A stretch of DNA of 64,000 nucleotides from Acinetobacter portensis (GTDB lineage Bacteria > Pseudomonadota > Gammaproteobacteria > Pseudomonadales > Moraxellaceae): positions 27,345 to 91,344 of the forward strand of contig NZ_LWRV01000113.1 in NCBI RefSeq assembly GCF_009372215.1. Direction: 5' to 3'. Shown piece after piece: positions 27,091 through 36,050 of the stretch; positions within the stretch are counted from its first letter, which is position 1; each line of letters begins with the position of its first letter. The translations under genes and the position numbers were made by a program. The notes under the pieces were generated by a model. The model saw nothing but the letters and a program-made list of their open reading frames with translations, made no database searches and had not been told where the DNA came from.

Positions 27091-30024
27091 ATGAATAAAG
27101 TCTATAAGTTAATTTGGTGTATGTCTCGCAATATTTGGGTAGTGTGTTCTGAGTTGGGGCGTGCATCGACAAAATCTAGCCATAGAAAAATAATAATTAC
27201 AGGTTTTATTGCATTAAATTCAACTATTGTTTTTGCTGTAGAGTGTACTTCAGGAGTATCTCCTAGATATGCAATAACGAATCAGCAAAATGCACAGTGT
27301 ACTATATCTATTGCCAACGATAACTTTTCTAATGCTTATAACTATCTATTAGTACGTCGCGGTAATGTTACGTTTACAGATGACTTTACATTGGTTATGT
27401 CTGGAAAGTCTGGTGTTTTTGCAGGGAATGTGAGTGGGATTACTGCTCAATACTCACCTTCTACGATTACTGGTAAAAATTTAACTATGACACTTAATGC
27501 TACAGGTTTTACAGGAAATGTTATTGGTGTCGATAATAGTAGTGCAAATACCATTAAATTTAATGATGTAAGAATTACGGCAAATCCAAGTCTATGGTCA
27601 AGCTATAGTTATGGCTTACTTGCTGGATCATCAACCGATTCGGGCGATTCTTCAGCAGCATCAAGCTATTCCGATATTATTGTGAATGATGCAACAATTA
27701 CAATTGCAAATAATAGTGGTCAAAGTGCTGCATTACGTGCGATTCAAGGTGGACATAACAATAATATTGTAAATGGAAACGGCTCTACAGGGCGTATTAC
27801 TGTAAATGGCAATTTAACGGCAAATGTTTCAGGTTCAAATTCAAGTGGTATTTATGTTTCTGGTGTAAGTAATACTCCAGTTGTGATTTTAAATGGAAGT
27901 AATAATTATATTAAGACAGTAAATAGCACAAATGGAAGTGCTGTTAAATTAGGTAAGGCGAATGATATTCTCGGTGGAGGGGCTGGTCAGCTGATTTTGA
28001 ACGGTTCTCTTACTATCGACACTACGCAATCGAGCGGGGCGGCGATTCGTTTAATCGATAATTCATTTTTTGATAGTTCAAATACAAACTCATCACTTAC
28101 AGTAGATGCAAAAGGTAGTGCAATTCATGTGAGTAATTCAGATGTTGGAACAGGAATAAACAATGGTAATGCGACATCTACGGGCGCAAAAATATATTTA
28201 AATCAAGCAAATTTGAAATCTACATCAGAAGATAAATCTTTAATTTTAGTTAACTCAAAGCAAAAAAATGTAGAGATAAAAGTCAATAAAACAAGTGATT
28301 TAACTGCGAGTTCAAAAGCTTGGCTGTTAGAAGTACAAGGTGACTCAACTGTCGATGCTAAATTTGAAAAAAATGTATATTTACAAGGGTTAGTTTCAAA
28401 ATCAACAGTCGGCGATTTAAATATTGAATTGAAAGATAATTCTAAATGGCAGTTAGCTAAGAATAACGCTATAACATTATCCACTTTTTCAAATTTAGTA
28501 TTAGATGAATCTACTTTAAATGCATTTGATGTAGAGCAAGCAAATTGGGGTGCTTCAAATTTTACATTACAAGGCCAAAGTGTTAACTCTAAAAGTGGTG
28601 TGATTAATATTGATAATGGCAAGGTTGGAGACAAACTTACAATTGATGGTAATTATATAGCGAGTGGCTCTGCAACAGTTAAAATGAATACTTTGTGGAA
28701 TGGTCCTGGTGATGATGTCGGTACAAACTCATCTTCTGATGTTTTGACTATTACTGGGCGTGCGACAGGAATGACGACAGTCGTTCCTGTGAGCGCTAAT
28801 GGAACATTAAATTTAATAGATGGGAATGTGACACAAATCCAAAGTATTATTAATACAGTTCCTGTGATTAATGTTGAAACAGCAGGTACTCAAGCATTCC
28901 AAGGTAATGCAAGAACAACAGGTATATCTCAGGTACAGCTTGCTATGAGAAGTAATTCAGTTACAAATCAAGATGAATACTACTGGACAGCGAAAGCAAC
29001 ACAAAGAAATATTGAAATTATAAATCCTGAAACACCAAGCTATACTCAAATGCCTATTGCGAATATGGAGTTAGGTTATACAATATTAGGAACATTACAT
29101 GAACGTCGTGGGGAAAATCAGACACTCGCATGGGATGACTGTGGAACATGTGTTAAAGATAACCAAGGTCAAAGTTGGGGGCGTGTAGTTGGTAGTCATC
29201 TAGATTTGGAAGGAAAAAATCGCTTTAACATAAATGGTGAACAGTACTTAATGCAACTAGGTCATGATTTTATTATTCACGAAAATATGGAAAAGCAGTC
29301 TCGTAATCATACAGGTGCATATATTTCATATGGTCGTAGCGATATGGAATTTGAAGACCGTTATAGAGCTATTGATGGACAACTTGTTGATCATAAAAAT
29401 ACAGGTAATGGAAAAACGGATGCATTTAGTTTAGGGCTATACAACACATATTATAATAGAAATGGCTCATATGTAGATTTAGTAGGTCAAGTATCTCATT
29501 TACGCAATACTTATAATTCTGAAGGTTTAGAACAAGTTAAACAAAATGGTTTAGGTGTTGTAATTTCATTAGAAGCTGGACGTCCATATGCATTAACAGA
29601 ACATAAAGATAACGAATCTGGATGGATGGTAGAACCTCAAGCACAATTAATATATCAATACTTAGGTTTAGATTCATTTAATGATAATGTTCGTACAGTT
29701 GATCAGAATGATCAACATGGTTTACGTGGTCGTTTAGGTATTCGTTTAGCGCGAAATAGTGAAGCCAAAGATTTGAGAACGAATACGGTTTATTTTACGG
29801 CAAATGTACTTCATGATTTTTTACAGCAAAGAGACATTAATATTGGTCCAGATACGATTAATGAAAAATACAATAATACATGGGGATCGGTTGGAGTAGG
29901 CGCACAATTACCTATAAGCCAACATGGCTATTTCTATGCTGATGGACGTTATGAACATTCATTTACATCAGAAAAGCGTGAAACTTATAAAGGTACTTTA
30001 GGTCTGAAATTTACTTGGAAATAA
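27091..30024 (+). CDS. Type Va autotransporter adhesin-like protein
   Basis: 977 residues. The N-terminus MNKVYKLIWCMSRNIWVVCS is an extended signal peptide region (ESPR), followed by a hydrophobic core ending near VFA-VEC. The passenger (about 50-680) is rich in Asn, Gly, Ser and Thr with repeated short beta-strands (NGNGSTGRITVNG, LNGSLTIDT), as in a parallel beta-helix. The C-terminal 280 residues form an autotransporter barrel (WGRVVGSHLDLEGKNRF, GRLGIRLAR) ending LGLKFTWK. It is probably surface-exposed and adhesin-like. No protease triad is obvious. The ribosome site is weak. A short open frame follows. Confidence 0.88.
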   Translation: MNKVYKLIWCMSRNIWVVCSELGRASTKSSHRKIIITGFIALNSTIVFAVECTSGVSPRYAITNQQNAQCTISIANDNFSNAYNYLLVRRGNVTFTDDFTLVMSGKSGVFAGNVSGITAQYSPSTITGKNLTMTLNATGFTGNVIGVDNSSANTIKFNDVRITANPSLWSSYSYGLLAGSSTDSGDSSAASSYSDIIVNDATITIANNSGQSAALRAIQGGHNNNIVNGNGSTGRITVNGNLTANVSGSNSSGIYVSGVSNTPVVILNGSNNYIKTVNSTNGSAVKLGKANDILGGGAGQLILNGSLTIDTTQSSGAAIRLIDNSFFDSSNTNSSLTVDAKGSAIHVSNSDVGTGINNGNATSTGAKIYLNQANLKSTSEDKSLILVNSKQKNVEIKVNKTSDLTASSKAWLLEVQGDSTVDAKFEKNVYLQGLVSKSTVGDLNIELKDNSKWQLAKNNAITLSTFSNLVLDESTLNAFDVEQANWGASNFTLQGQSVNSKSGVINIDNGKVGDKLTIDGNYIASGSATVKMNTLWNGPGDDVGTNSSSDVLTITGRATGMTTVVPVSANGTLNLIDGNVTQIQSIINTVPVINVETAGTQAFQGNARTTGISQVQLAMRSNSVTNQDEYYWTAKATQRNIEIINPETPSYTQMPIANMELGYTILGTLHERRGENQTLAWDDCGTCVKDNQGQSWGRVVGSHLDLEGKNRFNINGEQYLMQLGHDFIIHENMEKQSRNHTGAYISYGRSDMEFEDRYRAIDGQLVDHKNTGNGKTDAFSLGLYNTYYNRNGSYVDLVGQVSHLRNTYNSEGLEQVKQNGLGVVISLEAGRPYALTEHKDNESGWMVEPQAQLIYQYLGLDSFNDNVRTVDQNDQHGLRGRLGIRLARNSEAKDLRTNTVYFTANVLHDFLQQRDINIGPDTINEKYNNTWGSVGVGAQLPISQHGYFYADGRYEHSFTSEKRETYKGTLGLKFTWK

Positions 30025-30079
30025 GCAAGTCAAACATAACCAAATTGAAGTTTAAAAATATAGATGAAAAGGTTATAAA

Positions 30080-30214
30080 ATGAAAAAAAATTATATTGTG
30101 CCTCTAACGACAAATTGTATAAATATTATGGGACAACAAGCGTTAAGAGCATGCCTACAATCCGACCGTCGCGTAAGCTTAGATATTATTGGAATAAAGA
30201 AAAGTCAAAAATGA
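30080..30214 (+). CDS. Possible 44-residue protein downstream of the autotransporter
   Basis: ATG at 30080 with AAAAGG about eight bases upstream, 55 bp after the autotransporter stop and before its terminator, so probably on the same transcript. The product starts MKKNYIVPLTTNC, with two Cys and a basic end (IGIKKSQK). No signal peptide. I recognise no family; coding status is uncertain. Confidence 0.4.
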   Translation: MKKNYIVPLTTNCINIMGQQALRACLQSDRRVSLDIIGIKKSQK

Positions 30215-30233
30215 ATAATCTTCTATAAAAAGT

Positions 30234-30261
30234 AAAAAAAGAGGCTATAAGCCTCTTTTTA
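30234..30261 (+). terminator. Intrinsic terminator after the autotransporter unit
   Basis: AAGAGGC-tata-GCCTCTT stem with flanking A and T runs. Confidence 0.88.
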
Positions 30262-30294
30262 TTGTCATAAAAGTTTCATTCACTTGTCATAAAT
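30262..30294 (+). promoter_or_regulatory. Distal Pho-box-like 11-bp repeats
   Basis: Three consecutive 11-mers TTGTCATAAAA, GTTTCATTCAC and TTGTCATAAAT. The first and third match the PhoB half-site CTGTCATAAAT well, in register at 22 bp. About 280 bp upstream of the phosphate transporter. Confidence 0.5.
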
Positions 30295-30508
30295 GTAGTG
30301 CATATTAGAAAGATACAAAAAGACATGATGGTTTTTTAATCAATTATGCGTATTGTTACAAATGAGTGAAACATGAGAATAAGGATGGGGATGTGATAGT
30401 TGTTTTATATAAGGCTTTGATAATACTTAGTTAATGATGTTTTTCTAACTGGTTTTCTCGGTAAAATCATACAATAAAGCATCAAAACTGACTTTATATG
30501 ACAGTGCT

Positions 30509-30530
30509 TTGTCATATAATTGTCATAATT
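30509..30530 (+). promoter_or_regulatory. Pho box upstream of the phosphate transporter
   Basis: Two direct 11-bp repeats, TTGTCATATAA and TTGTCATAATT, matching the PhoB consensus of two CTGTCATAAAT-like half-sites. It lies 45 bp upstream of the start codon, where a PhoB site would control the promoter. Confidence 0.7.
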
Positions 30531-30574
30531 AAATTGAACAATAAGCGGATTGATCATCCTCTTTATTTGCTTGC

Positions 30575-32194
30575 ATGAATTCTAATCAAACTCCTGTTGA
30601 TTCAGCACAACAATCGGTTCAAACAAAATCGACCAATGTTCATGTGCCAACGCCTAAATATTTTGTACCGGTCTTTTTAACCGTCATTATTGCGACGCTT
30701 GTATATATTGGTATTCAATTGTCCGCAGATTTAGCTCACGTTCCAGCTTTGAGCTTATATTCAATTATTCTTTTATCTACAGCACTATTCATTGCGCTTG
30801 GATTTGAGTTTGTAAACGGTTTTCATGATACAGCCAATGCTGTAGCAACTGTGATTTATACCAACGCATTATCTGCACCTGTTGCGGTAATGTGGGCAGG
30901 TTTTTGTAACTTCCTTGGTGTGATGGTTGCAAGTGGTGCTGTTGCTTACGGCATTATTGCATTGCTACCTGTTGAACTTATTATGAATGTAGGTTCAGGT
31001 GCAGGTTTTGCAATGGTTTTTGCCATGCTAATTTCTGCAATTTTGTGGAATTTAGGCACTTGGTTCTTGGGTATTCCTGCATCGAGTTCACACACTTTAA
31101 TTGGTTCAATTTTAGGTGTGGGCATTATGAACTATCTTCTACATTCAAGTAGTGGTGCTTCAGGTGTAGACATGGAGCAAGTGACTAAAGTCGGTAAAGC
31201 ATTATTATTTTCTCCACTGATTGGTTTTGCTTTCGCAGCATTACTATTTTTGTTAGTGAAAAAAGTTTTTAAAAAGCAGATGGAATTATTCCAGCCGCCT
31301 GAAGGTAATAAGCCACCACCGCCCATTATTCGTGCAATCCTTATTTTTACATGTACAGGTGTAAGCTTTGCACATGGTTCAAATGACGGTCAAAAAGGTA
31401 TGGGTTTAATCATGCTGATTTTGATTGGTTGTGTGCCATTGGCTTATTCATTAAATAAAAATTTAGATCAACAACATCTTCAGTCTTTTGAGCAACTTTC
31501 AGCTCAAACAGCAGCTGCTATATATCCTAATCATTTAGATATTTCTGATGTACAAGCACGAGAAGTACTCACAAAATATATTCAAACCAAAGAAGCAAAT
31601 GCAGAAGTTGTACCTGCTTTAGCAAGTCTTACAGATCATTTAGGTGAGCGTGTAGGGCATTATGGTGATTTAAAAGATATTCCTGAAGCTGAAGTTTCTA
31701 ACTTACGCAATGACATGTATTTAAGTACAACAGCATTCAAACGTTTAGAAAAAGCAGAGCAATTACCTGCAATTTCTGATGCACAAAAGAAAGTTGTTAA
31801 AGAATATCGTAGCAATTTAGATTCATTCTTACAGTACATTCCAAACTGGGTAAAAGTTGCCGTAGCATTGGCACTTGGTCTAGGAACAATGGTTGGTTGG
31901 AAACGTATTGTTGTAACTGTAGGTGAGCGTATTGGTAAAGAGCATATGACTTATGGTCAAGGTATGTCAGCAGAACTTGTCGCAATGACGACTATTGCAG
32001 CCGCAGATGGTTTTGGTATGCCTGTGTCGACAACCCATGTTCTAAACTCTGCTGTGGCAGGTACGATGGTTGCTAATAAGTCTGGTCTAAACTTCAAAAT
32101 GGTAAAATCAATTTTATCGGCTTGGGTGTTCACACTACCTGCAACAATCTGTTTATCAGGTGTTCTGTACTGGTTATTCCTTAAAGTGTTTTAA
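30575..32194 (+). CDS. pit: PiT-family inorganic phosphate transporter
   Basis: 539 residues. The two PiT signature repeats are visible: GFHDTANAVATVIYT (82-96, the GFND/GAND-type motif) and FAHGSNDGQKGMG in the second half, plus DGFGMPVSTTHVLN near the end. About ten hydrophobic helices with a large hydrophilic loop between the halves (about 300-415). It imports metal-phosphate by proton symport. A Pho box lies upstream, unlike classical constitutive pitA, so phosphate-dependent control is likely, although E. coli pitB is PhoB-repressed rather than activated. Followed by a terminator. Confidence 0.93.
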   Translation: MNSNQTPVDSAQQSVQTKSTNVHVPTPKYFVPVFLTVIIATLVYIGIQLSADLAHVPALSLYSIILLSTALFIALGFEFVNGFHDTANAVATVIYTNALSAPVAVMWAGFCNFLGVMVASGAVAYGIIALLPVELIMNVGSGAGFAMVFAMLISAILWNLGTWFLGIPASSSHTLIGSILGVGIMNYLLHSSSGASGVDMEQVTKVGKALLFSPLIGFAFAALLFLLVKKVFKKQMELFQPPEGNKPPPPIIRAILIFTCTGVSFAHGSNDGQKGMGLIMLILIGCVPLAYSLNKNLDQQHLQSFEQLSAQTAAAIYPNHLDISDVQAREVLTKYIQTKEANAEVVPALASLTDHLGERVGHYGDLKDIPEAEVSNLRNDMYLSTTAFKRLEKAEQLPAISDAQKKVVKEYRSNLDSFLQYIPNWVKVAVALALGLGTMVGWKRIVVTVGERIGKEHMTYGQGMSAELVAMTTIAAADGFGMPVSTTHVLNSAVAGTMVANKSGLNFKMVKSILSAWVFTLPATICLSGVLYWLFLKVF

Positions 32195-32210
32195 TTCACT
32201 TTGAAAATAA

Positions 32211-32241
32211 AAAAAACGCTGCGAATTGCAGCGTTTTTTTA
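32211..32241. terminator. Bidirectional terminator after pit
   Basis: AACGCTGC-gaatt-GCAGCGTT hairpin with A and T runs, between convergent genes. Confidence 0.9.
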
Positions 32242-32251
32242 TATCTTATTG

Positions 32252-33799
32252 TTACTTTTTAAGTCGATTAAATAATTTCCCAATAGGCAATTTATCATTG
32301 GCAAAGCCATATAAAGCTGCAAAAGGAAGTGCTGTACGTGCCAAATAAGCCACACGCCATAACCCGCCGTGATTTGCACCTTCCATCATTAGTTCTAAAG
32401 GGTGATCTAGTTTTACTTCAGGATTTGCCACTGATTGTGGATGACGTAAGTCATGAATCCATAAGCCAGCCATAATTGCATTGGTAGTTGCAGGCTCAAA
32501 GGCTTCAACATCAAATAAACTTGCACCGTTAAATGCCGCTTTCAGTAATGGATTTTTAGTCACAGAATGCGTTGTTGTTGATGGTGCAATATTAATACTG
32601 ACGTGTTGCCCCTTATGTCTTGCTAAAGTTGCACGCCATTGTTGAATGCGTTTTGCTAAAGCATAATTTGGACCTTGTTCAATGACTAAACAATCGGCAA
32701 TACCATATTCCTTTCCATTATCAGATTGATATAGTGCAGATGAATTTTCTTTAAATAAGTGTTTTAAGCTTAAAGATGACACCGCTTTAGACAATGTTTT
32801 CTCAAGATGTGAGCGATCATTAAATTTAGCTGAAGAAGCTTCGACAATTGCTTTAGGAATGGCATACACATCGGTTGGGGTACACATAAACATTAAACTT
32901 GTATTTGCTTTATGTGTGCTGACAAATTGCATAATGGCATCCATTGCCATCGCAACACGAACATGCTTTTCACCATCTAAATAGGCAATAGCAGCCAAAT
33001 CTAAATCGTGTGGATTTTCAATCAGCCATTGTGCAATTTCAGGTGTTTGCGTTAATAAATTTGCACCAAGCTTAGATTTTAGAATTTCAACGTCTGCATT
33101 TGAATCTAAATTTTCTTGAGAGGGTGCATAAAGTGTCGCATTGCCCGATTTTACTGTATTTAAAATTCTATCCCAAACACGTTCATTGGGTAAATCGACA
33201 GCAAGAATATTGGCTTTCCATTTTGATAGCCATGTTAAAGGACCTGCTTCAGATGCAGCACCAAATAACACCATGGTTCTATCTGAAAGATCAAACCATT
33301 CAGGATGTGCAACAGCTTCACGTAAGGCATTCGCATGACTTGGTTCTACAATGCCATTATTTTCCCAAATTTCAATTTGCTCGAGTAAAGCATCTCCCTG
33401 AAGTTTTTTTCCTTTATAAGGTACATACCATTCAGGTTCTACACTGCTTTCACCTTTAAATGTAAATGTATGAAGTGTCTGACTTGCTAAATCCATAACA
33501 TTTGCAAAAGAATGCTTTTTACCATCTTTATAAAAATCGAAAGATTGATGTGCTTTATTTAAACCAAGTTCAGCAATTTCAATCGGGTGATCAACATTTT
33601 GAATACCAGACTCTACCAATGCTTTGAAATACTTAGGATAGGTTTTTCGCCAATTTTTTTCTTTAAATGCTAGAGCAGATAAATCTGAGTCCACTGTTGA
33701 AAGCGCTTCAGCAATAATTTCTCGCCCAACTTTTGATGTACTAGGTTTTGTGTTCGGATTTTTAATAGGAAATTGGAGACCATCTAGGGTAGAGGACAT
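32252..33799 (-). CDS. Conserved hypothetical protein with Rossmann-like core
   Basis: 515 residues, soluble, no signal peptide. Residues about 180-240 (MVLFGAASEAGPLTWLSKWKANILAVDLPNERVWDR, given here only as a region) look like the glycine-rich turn of a Rossmann nucleotide-binding fold: key residues G-A-A-S-E-A-G-P near 184-191 and D-L-P-N near 206-209. Later regions include GEKHVRVAMAMDAI and MEGANHGGLWRVAY. I do not recognise a named family, and the reaction is unknown. Converges with pit; no operon partner. Confidence 0.6.
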   Translation of the reverse strand: MSSTLDGLQFPIKNPNTKPSTSKVGREIIAEALSTVDSDLSALAFKEKNWRKTYPKYFKALVESGIQNVDHPIEIAELGLNKAHQSFDFYKDGKKHSFANVMDLASQTLHTFTFKGESSVEPEWYVPYKGKKLQGDALLEQIEIWENNGIVEPSHANALREAVAHPEWFDLSDRTMVLFGAASEAGPLTWLSKWKANILAVDLPNERVWDRILNTVKSGNATLYAPSQENLDSNADVEILKSKLGANLLTQTPEIAQWLIENPHDLDLAAIAYLDGEKHVRVAMAMDAIMQFVSTHKANTSLMFMCTPTDVYAIPKAIVEASSAKFNDRSHLEKTLSKAVSSLSLKHLFKENSSALYQSDNGKEYGIADCLVIEQGPNYALAKRIQQWRATLARHKGQHVSINIAPSTTTHSVTKNPLLKAAFNGASLFDVEAFEPATTNAIMAGLWIHDLRHPQSVANPEVKLDHPLELMMEGANHGGLWRVAYLARTALPFAALYGFANDKLPIGKLFNRLKK

Positions 33800-34113
33800 T
33801 GCAAAATATCTCGATATTGATGATGAAAATATACAGTTGTATACAATATCCTTGGAGCTTTGCTAAACCGTTGGCATTAAGTTCCAAAATCGAAACAATC
33901 TGTGTTTTGTTAAATTAAATGTAATATAAATAAGTTTTTAGGATTAAATTGATGAGGTGGAGTGGTAAATTTCATGGTAATTGTAGGGTGAAAATTACAG
34001 TATGTTGTTTTTCGATGTAAAAATATATTTTTATGTAAAATGTGAATTAAGTCACATATTAGTTAGTATAATGTTTGTTAAATGATCTATTTTAACTTGA
34101 GAATATACTGAAA
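33800..34113. other. Intergenic region with a CRP-like site
   Basis: About 310 bp between divergent genes. It holds a perfect CRP-type palindrome and a good -10 box on the plus strand, listed separately. The rest is AT-rich without visible repeats. Confidence 0.6.
34041..34072 (+). promoter_or_regulatory. Perfect CRP/Vfr-like palindrome and -10 box
   Basis: TGTGA-ATTAAG-TCACA at 34041-34056 matches the CRP consensus half-sites exactly. TATAAT follows at 34067-34072. The palindrome overlaps where the -35 box would be, a position that suits repression or an unusual activation. Confidence 0.55.
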
Positions 34114-34410
34114 ATGACATCGGTTTATCTATTTACATCTAAATCTATGGGATTACCATCTGCTGTATTTACATCTTATGAATTAGCGTCAACTTGGATT
34201 AAAAACAACTACTTAAGTGGTATTTTAACGGAATATCCATTAGATCAAAGTTGTTATGATTGGGCGATTGAAGGTGGTTATTTTAAAGAAAAATCAGCCA
34301 TTGATCGGGCACCTACATTTATTGAAAAATTTGTATCTGCATATCAGCAAAATTGGCATTTCGAGCATGGTGAAGAACTATGTAATCAAAACATGAGAAA
34401 TAGTGCTTAA
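34114..34410 (+). CDS. DUF7710-type protein
   Basis: 98 residues. The pattern PSAVFTSYELASTWIKNNYLSGILTEYPLD, here split into PSAVFTSYELASTWIK and LSGILTEYPLDQSCYDWAI, followed by FIEKFVSAYQQNWHFEHGE, matches the small DUF7710 family found in bacteria. No function is established. Cytoplasmic, single domain. A strong CRP-like site lies 60 bp upstream, suggesting control by cyclic-nucleotide signalling. It converges with a rhomboid gene. Confidence 0.75.
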   Translation: MTSVYLFTSKSMGLPSAVFTSYELASTWIKNNYLSGILTEYPLDQSCYDWAIEGGYFKEKSAIDRAPTFIEKFVSAYQQNWHFEHGEELCNQNMRNSA

Positions 34411-34451
34411 TAAAATAAAGAGACCAAGTAAGATCTCTTTATTAAAACAGA

Positions 34452-35090
34452 TTAAAATGGCAAATTAGAAAGCTTATTGATGAAATGTGGAATTAGACGA
34501 GGTTCAATAATAATCGTTATAATGACACCGTAAGCTGCACCCCATAAATGTGCGCTGTGATTAATATTACTGTTCCCCTTTTTGCCTGACCAAATACTAT
34601 AAGCAATGTATAAAACAGCAAAAATGATAGAAGGTACAGGAATAAAAAATACAAAAATGAGTTTCCATGGCTCAAATAAAATATAAGCAAATAACACGGC
34701 TGAAACAGCACCAGAAGCGCCTAAGCTTGCCCATCTATGGTCATTTTTATGCTGTAAATAACTTGGAATAATGGCTGCAATTAAACCACCTAAATAGAAA
34801 AGAACGAATCCTAATCCTGAAAAGTATTGACGGTAGAATGTTTCAATAATGCTTCCAAAGAAAAACAGGGTAAACATATTGAATAATAGGTGCATGCCAT
34901 CTGCATGAACAAAGCCGTGCGTAATGAAACGATCATATTGACCTTTTTGCATTGCAGGTGGCCAAAAAATAAGGCGGTTCATAATATTCTGATTTGAAAA
35001 AGCCAGAAAAGAAATGATTACGGTAATAATAATAATCGTAACGGTATGATTAAAAGGTAAGTCGAGCATAGTTAAATGAAGATCTTTCAA
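34452..35090 (-). CDS. Rhomboid-family intramembrane serine protease
   Basis: 212 residues with six hydrophobic helices. The catalytic dyad is visible: Ser126 in GASGA and His181 in NHSAHLWGAAYG. The L1-loop/helix-2 region HADGMHLLFNMFTLFFFGS is also typical. It cleaves transmembrane substrates within the inner membrane. This is the smaller of two rhomboids in the window, nearer to the bacterial GlpG core without an N-terminal cytoplasmic domain. An ATG at residue 8 is an alternative start. Substrate unknown. Confidence 0.88.
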   Translation of the reverse strand: MKDLHLTMLDLPFNHTVTIIIITVIISFLAFSNQNIMNRLIFWPPAMQKGQYDRFITHGFVHADGMHLLFNMFTLFFFGSIIETFYRQYFSGLGFVLFYLGGLIAAIIPSYLQHKNDHRWASLGASGAVSAVLFAYILFEPWKLIFVFFIPVPSIIFAVLYIAYSIWSGKKGNSNINHSAHLWGAAYGVIITIIIEPRLIPHFINKLSNLPF

Positions 35091-35230
35091 AATTCTTTAA
35101 AGCATCATAATGCCACTAAAATGATCAATAATCAGAACTTTTATAATTAATCCGACAAATTTAGTTGAATTTTAAAAATTACCCCGCATCTTCAGTTAGA
35201 ATAGCGACTTCAGCTTGAGGAAATATTGAT

Positions 35231-35869
35231 ATGTCGACTGATAACACCAGCACTGCAGTTGCAGAAGAAATTCCAAACTTATTAATTACTCCAACTGCTC
35301 AAGAGTATTTAGCGGATTTATTGTCAAAACAAAATACGCCAGGTATTGGTGTGCGTGTTTTTGTAGAAAATCCAGGTACACCACGTGCTGAATGTTGTAT
35401 GGCGTATAGTGCTCCTGAAGAAGTACTTCCTACAGATTATAAACAAGATTATCCAGATTTTCCTGCATATGTAGATGCACCATCTATTCCATATTTGGTA
35501 GATGCGGTTATTGATTACAATAAAGATCGTTTTGGTGGTCAGTTAACATTCCGTGCGCCAAACTCAAAAGTACCACGTGTAGGTCCTGATGCCTCTATGG
35601 AAGAGCGTATTACTTATATTTTGCAATCTGAAATTAACCCCGGTTTGGCAGGACATGGCGGTAATTGTGCACTTGTTGAAGTTGTTGAAGATGAAGAGCA
35701 TGGTTTAACTGCTGTACTAAAATTTGGTGGTGGTTGCCAAGGCTGTTCTGCAATTGATGTGACTTTAAAGCAAGGTGTTGAAACAACACTTAAAGAGCAT
35801 ATTCCTGAATTGGGACGTGTGGTTGATCAAACGGATCATACTCAAGCAGATGGTGCTTACTTCAAATAA
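35231..35869 (+). CDS. nfuA: Fe/S biogenesis protein NfuA
   Basis: 212 residues. The N-terminal domain (about 15-110) is the degenerate A-type carrier fold that binds client apo-proteins. The C-terminal Nfu domain carries the CxxC cluster ligands Cys169 and Cys172 in [17 protein letters not shown]. The start at 35231 has GAGGAAA upstream. It assembles or transfers 4Fe-4S clusters, important under oxidative stress and iron limitation. It lies next to the Fur-controlled receptor genes but has its own terminator. Confidence 0.95.
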   Translation: MSTDNTSTAVAEEIPNLLITPTAQEYLADLLSKQNTPGIGVRVFVENPGTPRAECCMAYSAPEEVLPTDYKQDYPDFPAYVDAPSIPYLVDAVIDYNKDRFGGQLTFRAPNSKVPRVGPDASMEERITYILQSEINPGLAGHGGNCALVEVVEDEEHGLTAVLKFGGGCQGCSAIDVTLKQGVETTLKEHIPELGRVVDQTDHTQADGAYFK

Positions 35870-35901
35870 TTCATTTTGAAATAGTACAATTAAAATTTTA
35901 T

Positions 35902-35931
35902 AAATAGCTTCCAAAAGGAGGCTATTTTTTT
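35902..35931 (+). terminator. Intrinsic terminator of nfuA
   Basis: AAATAGCTTCC-aaaa-GGAGGCTATTT (one mismatch-type pair) followed by a T run. Confidence 0.82.
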
Positions 35932-35944
35932 ATCTATATAAATA

Positions 35945-35966
35945 ATGCTAATGATAATAATTATTA
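35945..35966 (+). promoter_or_regulatory. Fur box upstream of the FepA-like receptor
   Basis: The core GCTAATGATAATAATTATT matches the Fur consensus at 16 of 19 positions. Its 22-bp core is identical to the site upstream of the PepSY gene (minus strand, 1391-1412). Confidence 0.8.
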
Positions 35967-36050
35967 ATACGAATTGTGTTTAGTTTAATTGTTGTTACAA
36001 TGCGAAACATAAAACACACACTCTCTTCTCAAACGTATATGAGTTCATTC

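Noticed and set aside
28203..28634. 143-residue open frame antisense to the autotransporter
   Set aside because: It is a shadow of the repetitive passenger coding sequence; composition is not protein-like and there is no ribosome site.
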